A stretch of 38,120 bases of DNA from Bacillota bacterium (GTDB lineage: Bacteria; Bacillota; Clostridia; Lachnospirales; Lachnospiraceae), in contig JAMPHT010000032.1 of the NCBI GenBank assembly GCA_023663285.1, positions 1-38,120 of the forward strand, given 5' to 3'. Under the pieces are notes generated by a model that saw nothing but the letters and a program-made list of their open reading frames with translations, did not search any database and had not been told where the DNA came from. Shown one piece after another: positions 1 through 6,136 of the stretch; position 1 is the stretch's first letter, and each line of letters begins with the position of its first letter. Position numbers and translations under genes: made by a program.

Positions 1-57
1 TATATGGTGGCGGAAAGATAGTTAAAATACTGATTTAATCAGCGTTTCCCTAAATTT

Positions 58-222
58 ATGGAAAATCTGGTCATTGATCCAAGTTATTATGAACAGCCGG
101 ATCCGTATACTAATGCGCCTTCTTGCCATGTGAATTTACTTGCGCTTTCAAGATATGCGAAGCAATGCGGAAAAAAGCTGGTTGATCTGACACTGGAGGA
201 AGTGAAGAATTTTTCAATTTGA
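58..222 (+). CDS. Small hypothetical reading frame, possibly a gene remnant
   Basis: A 54-residue frame begins MENLVIDPSYYEQPDPYTNA and ends in an acidic, Lys-rich helix-like tail (VDLTLEEVKNFSI). No convincing ribosome binding site precedes the ATG. The same frame is open only back to a TGA at 31-33, so the true start may lie in lost or rearranged DNA. Another frame that enters from the left edge ends at about base 36 and could be the tail of an upstream gene. I do not recognise the family. The AT-rich composition matches the neighbouring debris. It could be a real small protein of an accessory module or the 3' end of a broken gene. Confidence 0.35.
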   Translation: MENLVIDPSYYEQPDPYTNAPSCHVNLLALSRYAKQCGKKLVDLTLEEVKNFSI

Positions 223-279
223 CATTTTGGTTTTATAATAATGTTGATTCATTTCAGCCAGACTTGCAACAAATGGACA

Positions 280-305
280 AAAAGGACATAGGACTATGTC
301 CTTTT
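280..305 (+). terminator. Perfect hairpin with short T tract
   Basis: AAAAGGACATAG and CTATGTCCTTTT form a perfect 12-bp inverted repeat separated by GA. The right arm ends in four Ts followed by CTGTC. It lies about 60 bases after the small frame at 58-222 and probably terminates transcription from the left; the A-rich left side means it could work on both strands. Confidence 0.55.
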
Positions 306-350
306 CTGTCATATAAGAAAAAATCGGGACAAAAAAGTTTCCCCTCTTGA

Positions 351-497
351 CACAATAGCGGAACCGTCTTTTACACTATGGGCGTCTATTTCCTGGCGGC
401 GAAGGTGACAAAGACCCGGTACACCCTGACGGGAGCCCTGCTGGCCACATTGGCGGGGACGGTAGCCGGCGTGGTGCTGGCGGGGTGGATGGGGTAG
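351..497 (+). pseudogene. C-terminal remnant of an SpmB-like (nucleoside-recognition domain) membrane protein
   Basis: An open frame runs from just after a TGA at 348-350 to TAG at 495-497 and encodes about 48 residues, including SGTVFYTMGVYFLAAKVTKT and a hydrophobic end rich in Leu, Ala and Val. The FYT...YFxAxxxxKTR pattern followed by a final membrane helix resembles the C-terminus of spore maturation protein SpmB and related gate-domain membrane proteins. That match is from memory of the family, not from a search. No start codon context or ribosome site is present. Composition switches sharply from AT-rich to GC-rich at about 350, so the fragment looks like the surviving end of a gene truncated by a rearrangement. 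Confidence 0.45.
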
Positions 498-515
498 GGA
501 AAGGACAAATGGTTT

Positions 516-1120
516 ATGCTAACTATGAAAGAAAAATATATTGATATGAAACAGGGAAAAGTATATTATTGGCTTTCGGATTTTTGGGATGAAAAGCAAA
601 AGACCATTGTTTTTTTACATGGATTAACAGCAGATCATACTATGTTTGAGAAACAATGCGACTTTTTTAGTGGCAGTCACAACATAGTGGTATGGGATGC
701 ACCGGCTCATGGAAAATCAAGACAATACAAAGAATTTACATATCAAAATACGGTCGAGGTTTTAAAACAAATCCTTCTATGGTTTTAGCGTTTGTAGCAA
801 TAGATACTACTCCATATGGAGATATGTATTATTCAAAATCAGATAAATGGTGGCTGCGTCAGATTGAGTGGATGTCGTACCTATACCCGTTTAACGCTAT
901 GAAAAAGGCTCTTGCAAAGCAAGTTTCTGTATCAAAGAAGGGGTATGAAAATATGTTATCAATGCTTTCTCCTTATACAAAAAAGGAATTATGTCATTTA
1001 ATGGGAATTGGATATGCGGGATTTTTGAAGGACAATTCCAATGTTGATAATCCGGAAGCTGTTAATTGTGAGATTGAGAAGTTTATTCAATCCGTTCTTT
1101 TTTCACAAACGCCTTTGTAG
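516..1120 (+). pseudogene. Decayed alpha/beta hydrolase
   Basis: The first part (516-788) reads as an alpha/beta-hydrolase N-terminus: the oxyanion segment FLHGLTADHTMF and the strand VVWDAPAHGKS. It stops at 788. A different frame carries on the family sequence (FVAIDTTPYGDMYYSKSDKW, then a helical lid region) to 1120. The nucleophile elbow, normally G-x-S-x-G-G about 30 residues after the DAPAHG strand, is missing at the junction near 770-780. Near 1020-1045 the text jumps from GFLKDN to SNVDNPEAVNCEIEKF, which skips the segment that normally carries the acid and the catalytic His. The gene therefore appears to have suffered a frame-changing deletion and a second in-frame deletion, and cannot make an active enzyme. 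The start at 516 has a purine-rich region upstream (gggaaaggac). Confidence 0.75.
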
Positions 1121-1289
1121 GCAAATTGGTAAAAAGCAATATCAGAAAGTCCGACAGGCGGATGGATTTGCCGCTTACACCCCCGCCTCTGCCGTTCGCG
1201 CCGTTTCCTTCCCTAAACAGGATTTTAAGTTATAATCTATTTGACAATGGGGTCTCCGTCAGCAGAGACCGGAAAAGGGGAGGACAAGC

Positions 1290-2624
1290 ATGATAAAGCT
1301 CGGAAGAAGAAAATGGATCGCCGGGGTTCTGGCTTTGGCGCTGGCAGGCGGCCTGGCGGTCACGACGACGGCCTGCGGAGGTGCGGACAGAGAGACCGAA
1401 CGGAATGAGGGAGTCAGGAAAGAATCGGACAAAGAGCCGGAGGCAGCGTGGAATGGCGGGGAAAGCGATGAAAATCTGTCAGAGGATGCGGGAAACGGCC
1501 GGGAAGATGCTGATGATCCGCTTGAGAACGGCGGGGACGGTCAGCAAAACGCAGTAGATCCGTCGGAGAACGCAGCGCAGGATTACGGCGAACTGGCCGC
1601 GCGGATAGAGGAAGGAGCGGTGACATATCTTGAGGCGCTGAAGGCGGGAGATATTAAAACAGTGCTTTCTATGACAGACCCGGAGAGTGTGACCTATAAA
1701 AAGCTTTCCGGTATTCAGGACTACGAGACAGGGAAAGAATTTGTCAGTGCGCTCTTTGGCCGCGCCGTCTATAAATGGAAGGAAGAACGGAATACAGAGA
1801 GATATGTGGAGGAGATCATGGGAGGTGAGCAGGCGGGAAGAGACTTTTATCTGAGTATATATGTGGGGATGCCGAGTACCACTTACTTGAGTATGTTTCT
1901 GGTTCTGCCGGGTGTAGTGTTTCAGGACGGGGAGTTGATTCCGGAGGGATATAAGGTAAGCTCAGACGAGGAGGCTCTGGAAATGGTTCGTTCCGCGGCG
2001 GCGCTGATCCCGCTGGAGGATACGGCGCTGTCGGTGGAGCTGCAGGAGGACGGAGAGTTCTGGTTTGATATGGTAGGGCCTTTTTTATGCCTGGATGATA
2101 CCGATTTTGGATCCGGGGAAAACTTTCTGCCGGAATATCTGACGGAACAGATATTCGACGGGAAGATTGTAGGAAAATCGGACGGGGTCTTTGAGGAAGA
2201 TAACGAGGATTATATGGAGATTTTAGCTCTGTTGAGGCAGAAGGATTTTGACGGGCTGCTCGCGCTGGCAAACGGGAATCCCGACAAGTATATCAAAAAA
2301 GTATTTTCCGAACAGACGCCTTACAGGACGCCGGAAGAACTGACGGAAGCCCAGAGAGCCTTTTACGACAGCTATGTGGAGCAGATCGAGGTCTATATAG
2401 AAATGACCGCTTATCCCGAATCAAAAGGGATTTCCGCAGCGGTATTGATTGCCGCGCCTGCCAGGGGCTGGCGTGACCGGGAGAGGGAAGAATGGTATGC
2501 GGAAAACGGGATAAAGGAATGTACAGTGGCGTTCAGGTTCGGCGATAAAGGACTGATCGACGCGATGAGCACATTACTGCGGCCGTTGAAGCATGGAATC
2601 GAATATGCGGAGCAGTACTATTAG
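1290..2624 (+). CDS. Predicted lipoprotein of unknown function
   Basis: 444 residues. The N-terminus is a lipoprotein signal: basic MIKLGRRK, a hydrophobic stretch, and a lipobox-like TTTAC with Cys29 as the likely lipidated residue. Residues ~30-95 are a low-complexity Asp/Glu/Gly/Asn-rich linker typical of surface lipoproteins. The remainder is a soluble, acidic domain of about 340 residues that looks like two tandem halves, since a YLEALKAGDIKTVLSM-type segment near residue 113 recurs as ILALLRQKDFDGLLALANG near residue 315. No catalytic motif is visible. A good ribosome site (ggggagg) lies 7 bases before the ATG. The gene appears monocistronic; a hairpin with a T tract at 2667-2715 lies downstream. 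It probably sits on the outer face of the membrane. Confidence 0.8.
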   Translation: MIKLGRRKWIAGVLALALAGGLAVTTTACGGADRETERNEGVRKESDKEPEAAWNGGESDENLSEDAGNGREDADDPLENGGDGQQNAVDPSENAAQDYGELAARIEEGAVTYLEALKAGDIKTVLSMTDPESVTYKKLSGIQDYETGKEFVSALFGRAVYKWKEERNTERYVEEIMGGEQAGRDFYLSIYVGMPSTTYLSMFLVLPGVVFQDGELIPEGYKVSSDEEALEMVRSAAALIPLEDTALSVELQEDGEFWFDMVGPFLCLDDTDFGSGENFLPEYLTEQIFDGKIVGKSDGVFEEDNEDYMEILALLRQKDFDGLLALANGNPDKYIKKVFSEQTPYRTPEELTEAQRAFYDSYVEQIEVYIEMTAYPESKGISAAVLIAAPARGWRDREREEWYAENGIKECTVAFRFGDKGLIDAMSTLLRPLKHGIEYAEQYY

Positions 2625-2657
2625 AGCTTAAGTCAGAAGATTTTTTGTAAAATATAC

Positions 2658-2686
2658 TTGACATAAAAAGTAAAGCGTACTATACT
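2658..2686 (+). promoter_or_regulatory. Promoter of the XRE-ABC operon
   Basis: TTGACA (2658-2663), a 17-base spacer and TATACT (2681-2686) make a near-consensus vegetative promoter reading toward the regulator gene at 2810. Transcription would start near 2693, inside the inverted repeat described in the next entry. Confidence 0.7.
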
Positions 2687-2715
2687 TTGACGGTAAAGTA
2701 TGCTTTACTTTTTTT
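2667..2715 (+). promoter_or_regulatory. Inverted repeat overlapping the promoter: probable operator, also terminator-shaped
   Basis: AAAGTAAAGCGTACT (2667-2681) pairs with AGTATGCTTTACTTT (2697-2711) with a single G-T pair, and the right arm runs into seven Ts (2709-2715). Within the right part, GTAAAG-TATG-CTTTAC (2693-2708) is itself a 16-bp inverted repeat. The position over the -10 and start site suggests an operator for the XRE protein encoded next. In transcripts reading through from the lipoprotein gene the same sequence would fold as an intrinsic terminator. Confidence 0.55.
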
Positions 2716-2809
2716 GATGCACAGGGCCGTATATGGAATTGGCCCGCGCGGCGAGTAGTGGAGAAGGACATTCCTCTGCTCGATTTCTATGGAAAAGGCA
2801 GGAAAGGTC

Positions 2810-3016
2810 ATGCAGAATCGCATTCAGGAGATGCGTAAGGCCATGCGGATAACCCAGAATGAACTGGCGGACGCGGTGAACGTAAGCCGCCAGACCATTA
2901 TTTCTCTGGAAAACGGCAGGTATAACGCCTCTCTGCTATTGGCACATAAAATTGCAAAGTATTTCGGCATGGCGATTGAGGAATTGTTTCTTTTTGATGA
3001 GGAGGATGAGGAATGA
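2810..3016 (+). CDS. XRE-family transcriptional regulator (short, YozG-like)
   Basis: 68 residues, almost entirely one helix-turn-helix: MQNRIQEMRKAMRITQNELA, then VSRQTIISLENGRYN as the recognition region, ending in an acidic tail. It binds DNA as a small repressor; the likely target is the inverted repeat over its own promoter. I chose the ATG at 2810 because AGGAAAGG lies just upstream; an in-frame ATG at 2789 would add seven residues but lacks a site. Its stop overlaps the next start (ATGA), so translation is coupled to the membrane protein. Small XRE proteins of this kind commonly lead operons with a membrane protein and ABC genes, as here. Confidence 0.85.
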   Translation: MQNRIQEMRKAMRITQNELADAVNVSRQTIISLENGRYNASLLLAHKIAKYFGMAIEELFLFDEEDEE

Positions 3017-3498
3017 GAAGCTTGTTCTGCCCTGTGTGCAGGGCGAAAAATAATGAGGAATACCGGGCTGTGCTGAAAAAGCGACAGATAAGCTTCTGCC
3101 TGTTTGTTCTGGTGGGTGTGGCTACGGAGGCCCTTGTCCTGTTTCTGCATCTATGCACCCGGATCGTGATTCCGGAGTATCGGCTGGGGTATCTGCTGGG
3201 GCTGGGCGTGGGACTTGCCTTAAGCGGAGTGGTGGGGCTGGTGCATATACGGCGCAGGATGAAGGACGAGGAGAAGCTGAAAAAATGGCGTCTGAAGGAG
3301 ACGGACGAGCGGGAGATCGAGGTGGACAGCCTGGCGCTGCGGACAGCGGCAAAAATGCTGCTGGCGGTGATGTATGTAGTGCTGATCGCGGCGGGGATGT
3401 TTGCCAGGGAGGAGCTGCTGTGGGTCTGCTGGGGGCTGATTGCATTTTTTCTCTTATGCTATGCTCTGGGTAAAAAATATTATGAAACAAAAATCTGA
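3013..3498 (+). CDS. Small integral membrane protein of an XRE/ABC operon
   Basis: 161 residues. A short N-terminus contains a CPVC pair (residues 6-9). About four hydrophobic segments are visible, near residues 27-48, 58-78, 110-128 and 133-152, with a charged cytoplasmic loop (RRRMKDEEKLKKWRLKETDE) between the second and third. The loop's KETDERE motif is typical of DUF2178/DUF6773-like membrane proteins that accompany short XRE regulators; that family placement is from memory. The start overlaps the regulator stop by four bases. The function is unknown; it may be a partner or sensor for the ABC exporter encoded next. Confidence 0.75.
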   Translation: MRSLFCPVCRAKNNEEYRAVLKKRQISFCLFVLVGVATEALVLFLHLCTRIVIPEYRLGYLLGLGVGLALSGVVGLVHIRRRMKDEEKLKKWRLKETDEREIEVDSLALRTAAKMLLAVMYVVLIAAGMFAREELLWVCWGLIAFFLLCYALGKKYYETKI

Positions 3499-3514
3499 AG
3501 GGAAAGGAAACCAT

Positions 3515-4291
3515 ATGGAAAAAATTTTGGAGGTGCAGGGGCTGAAAAAGACCTTCCAGCTTTCTGCAAAGCAGCAGAAGATCGAAAAGACCAAAGAGAA
3601 GGTAAAGGTTGCGGTGAACGATCTGTCCTTTACCGCATACCGTGGCGAGGTGTTCGGGCTTCTTGGGCCCAACGGCGCGGGCAAGACCACTACCTTGCGT
3701 ATGCTTGCCACACTGATAAAGCCGGACGAAGGGGACGCTGTGCTGGACGGCTCCAGCGTGGTAAAGGAACCGGAGGCGGTGCGCAGCAAGATCGGTTTTC
3801 TCACAAGTGAGCTGAAGCTGGAGGAATTTTTTACCCCCAATTACCTCTTTGACTTCTTTGCGGATCTGCACGGCGTTCCCGCAGAGGAGAAGAAGCGGCG
3901 GAAGGAGGAGCTGTTCGCCCGGTTCGGCATTGATAAGTTCGCGGAGGTAAAGGTGGGGAATCTTTCCACGGGCATGAAGCAGAAAGCGTCCCTGGTGATC
4001 TCCATGGTCCATGACCCGGATGTGATCATTTTTGACGAGCCTACAAACGGACTGGATGTGCTGACCGCCAAGGTGGTGACGGATTTCCTGCTGGACTTAA
4101 AGTCCCAGGGCAAGACCATTATCGTATCCACCCACATTTTCAGCCTGATCGAGAAGATCTGCGACAGAGTGGGCGTTATCATAGACGGCCGCATGGCGGT
4201 ATGTGATTCCCTTGAGGCGGTTTGCGGAGGAATGAGCCTGGAGGATAGATTCTTTGAGCTTTACGAGGAAAAGGTGGGTAAAATCGTATGA
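3515..4291 (+). CDS. ABC transporter ATPase, NatA-like
   Basis: 258 residues. Walker A is GLLGPNGAGKTTTLR. The signature is NLSTGMKQKASL, Walker B is DVIIFDEPTNGLD, and the switch His is in VSTHIF. The short KTKEKVKVAVNDLSFTAYRG insertion before Walker A and the STGM signature resemble NatA-type ATPases that power ABC-2 exporters (sodium, antibiotic or signal export). I chose the ATG at 3515, preceded by a gggaaagg site, over upstream in-frame ATGs that overlap the previous gene. It overlaps the permease start by four bases, so the two are coupled. The substrate cannot be told from sequence. Confidence 0.9.
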   Translation: MEKILEVQGLKKTFQLSAKQQKIEKTKEKVKVAVNDLSFTAYRGEVFGLLGPNGAGKTTTLRMLATLIKPDEGDAVLDGSSVVKEPEAVRSKIGFLTSELKLEEFFTPNYLFDFFADLHGVPAEEKKRRKEELFARFGIDKFAEVKVGNLSTGMKQKASLVISMVHDPDVIIFDEPTNGLDVLTAKVVTDFLLDLKSQGKTIIVSTHIFSLIEKICDRVGVIIDGRMAVCDSLEAVCGGMSLEDRFFELYEEKVGKIV

Positions 4292-5463
4292 GAAAAGATA
4301 TGCTGACAATTATGAAAAAAGAGTTTGCCCGGTTTTTCGGGGACAGGAGAATGGTGTTTACCACGGTCCTCATGCCGGGACTTATGATCTACATACTTTA
4401 TACCTTTATGGGAAAAGGGATGATGCAGGAATTTTCTACGGATGACGCCTATGTTGCCACGGCTTACATACAGAATATGCCGGAGGAGCTGTCTCCCGCC
4501 CTGAAAGGGCTTTCCGCGGATTGGACGGAGCTTGCGGAAGGCGGAGCGGATGCGGCGAAGGACAGGATCACGGCTAAGGAGGCGGAGCTGCTGCTGGTAT
4601 TTCCGGCGGATTTCTCTGCGGCGGTGGCGGAATACCAGGTGTCCGACGGTCCGGCTCCCAATGTGGAGATTTATTACAACTCCACGGAGGCGGAATCCAC
4701 AAAGCTGTACAGCATAGTGAAAGGGGTCCTGGACGCTTACGAAGAGGGGATGGCCAACAAGTTTGATGTGAATGCTGGCGGGAGCGCCTACGATCTGGCT
4801 TCCGAGAAGGATGCCACGGGACAGATATTTGCCATGCTGCTGCCCCTGTTGATGATGACCTTCCTTTACAGCGGCTGTGTCTCCATAGCGCCGGAGGCTA
4901 TCGCAGGTGAAAAGGAGAGAGGCACCATTGCCACGCTGCTCGTGACGCCTATGAAGAGAAGCGCCCTTGCTCTGGGAAAGATCGTCAGCCTGAGCGCTAT
5001 CGCCCTGCTGGCGGGGCTTTCCAGCTTCTTGGGGACCATGCTTTCCCTGCCAAACCTTATGGGCGGTGCGGCCGGCATGGATGCGTCCGTTTATGTGCTG
5101 TCCGATTATCTGCTGCTCCTTGGCATCATATTGACCACGGTGCTGGTGCTGGTGGCTCTGATGTCCATCATATCCGCCTGTGCGAAGAACGTAAAGGAAG
5201 CAGGCACCGCAAACGCGCCCCTTATGGTGGTGTCCATGGGCGTCAGTCTCAGCACCATGTTCGGCGGGACGGGGGAGAAAAGCCTGGGTCTGTTCTGTAT
5301 CCCGCTCTATAACAGCGTGCAGTGTATGAACAGTATTTTCTCTTTTCAGTATGCGCCGGGGCAGATAGTGGTGACTATAGTGAGCAATCTGGTGTATGCT
5401 TTCCTGCTGACCTTTGTGCTGACAAAGCTGTTCAACAGCGAAAAGGTCATGTTTGCAAAATAG
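4288..5463 (+). CDS. ABC-2 type permease, NatB-like
   Basis: 391 residues with the ABC-2 exporter layout. There is an N-terminal helix (residues ~20-37), a large extracytoplasmic domain (residues ~45-165, acidic), then about five membrane helices. The conserved cytoplasmic segment APEAIAGEKERGTIATLLVT (residues ~205-224) is the coupling motif of NatB/YhgE-type permeases. It pairs with the ATPase encoded immediately upstream (four-base overlap) to form an exporter. The following nuclease-like gene begins close to its stop, so all five genes from 2810 look like one operon. Confidence 0.9.
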   Translation: MRKDMLTIMKKEFARFFGDRRMVFTTVLMPGLMIYILYTFMGKGMMQEFSTDDAYVATAYIQNMPEELSPALKGLSADWTELAEGGADAAKDRITAKEAELLLVFPADFSAAVAEYQVSDGPAPNVEIYYNSTEAESTKLYSIVKGVLDAYEEGMANKFDVNAGGSAYDLASEKDATGQIFAMLLPLLMMTFLYSGCVSIAPEAIAGEKERGTIATLLVTPMKRSALALGKIVSLSAIALLAGLSSFLGTMLSLPNLMGGAAGMDASVYVLSDYLLLLGIILTTVLVLVALMSIISACAKNVKEAGTANAPLMVVSMGVSLSTMFGGTGEKSLGLFCIPLYNSVQCMNSIFSFQYAPGQIVVTIVSNLVYAFLLTFVLTKLFNSEKVMFAK

Positions 5464-5473
5464 GAGTGAGCCT

Positions 5474-5911
5474 GTGTATATTGGAATGATCATCGTGGCG
5501 GCAGTTCTGGGCGCGTTCATCGTGGCGGCGGTCGTCAGGCGGCGGAGGAACCGGTACTACCCCTCGGACCTGGATCTGATGGAGGGGCATGATTTTGAAT
5601 ATTATTGTGCGGAGCTGCTGCGGCGCAGAGGCTTTCAGGAGGTGGAGGTCACAAAGGGCAGCGGCGACTACGGCATCGACATCCTGGCGGAAAAGGACGG
5701 GGTCACCTACGCCATACAGTGCAAGCGGTATACCGCGCCTGTGGGGGTGAAGGCAATACAGGAGGCATACGCCGGGCGGGATTATTATGACCGAATGGTG
5801 GGGGCGGTGCTGACAAACCAGTATTTCACCCAGCCCGCAGTGGAAGCGGCTAAAAAGCTGAAGATACTGCTGTGGGACAGAGGGTATTTGGAGGAGGTAC
5901 TCAGGGAGTAA
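5474..5911 (+). CDS. Membrane-anchored restriction-endonuclease-like (Mrr_cat) protein
   Basis: About 145 residues. One N-terminal membrane helix (IIVAAVLGAFIVAAVV) is followed by basic RRRRNR and then a PD-(D/E)xK fold of the Mrr_cat type: MEGHDFEYYCAELLRRRGF, the catalytic Asp in SGDYGIDILAEKDG and the QCK motif in YAIQCKRY. The family cleaves or binds DNA; small membrane-anchored versions are common in Clostridia and their role is unknown. I chose GTG at 5474 because AGGAG lies 7 bases upstream; a TTG at 5453 and an ATG at 5486 are in frame. It is the last gene of the ABC operon. Its TAA stop lies inside the left arm of the palindromic element that follows. Confidence 0.8.
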   Translation: MYIGMIIVAAVLGAFIVAAVVRRRRNRYYPSDLDLMEGHDFEYYCAELLRRRGFQEVEVTKGSGDYGIDILAEKDGVTYAIQCKRYTAPVGVKAIQEAYAGRDYYDRMVGAVLTNQYFTQPAVEAAKKLKILLWDRGYLEEVLRE

Positions 5912-6128
5912 AGAATTTCTAAAGCTGAGAAGGACTCAGCTTAAGAAATTCTAAGTTACTCCCACAAGAATCCGCTGTGCGGATTCTTGCGACAGAGGGG
6001 AAAGCTTGGACTGAGAAATTCTAAGTCACTCCCACAAGAATCCGCTATGCGGATTCTTGCAGCAAAGGAGAAAGCTTGGACTGAGAAGAGCTAAATCACT
6101 CCATGGGGATCCGCTGTGCGGATTCTTG
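5904..6128. repeat. Composite palindromic element, locus A, with tandem 70-bp units
   Basis: Outer arms GGGAGTAA (5904-5911) and TTACTCCC (5956-5963) enclose AGAATTTCT/AGAAATTCT (5912-5920, 5944-5952) and AAGCTGAG/CTCAGCTT (5922-5929, 5935-5942), with an A-A mismatch between the inner two blocks. A second hairpin follows: CAAGAATCCGC-TGT-GCGGATTCTTG (5965-5989). The region from AGAAATTCT to the end of hairpin 2 recurs at 6014 and, more degenerate, at 6084, giving a period of 70 bp. It lies between convergent genes and could terminate transcription from both sides. Related copies are at 12620 and 37909. Confidence 0.85.
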
Positions 6129-6136
6129 CGACAGGT

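Noticed and set aside
692-1120. Second hydrolase frame as a gene with its own start
   Set aside because: Its first ~27 codons are the out-of-frame reading of the hydrolase N-terminus; only the part after ~775 is family sequence, so it is the displaced continuation of a broken gene.
1231-1246. TATAAT (1231) and TTGACA (1241) as promoter of the lipoprotein gene
   Set aside because: The two boxes are in the wrong order relative to each other and neither has a good partner at 16-18 bases; the GGTCTC/GAGACC repeat at 1251-1270 is short. The promoter remains undetermined.
4261-5520. Long open frame on the minus strand opposite the NatB-like permease (also 3122-4012, 10341-11447, 18361-19380, 29752-30666)
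   Set aside because: These lie opposite genes with clear families, have His/Gln/Arg-rich compositions typical of antisense frames in GC-rich coding DNA, and lack ribosome sites.
5912-6128. Regular palindromic repeats as a CRISPR array
   Set aside because: The whole 70-bp unit is repeated, with no variable spacer, and no cas genes are present.
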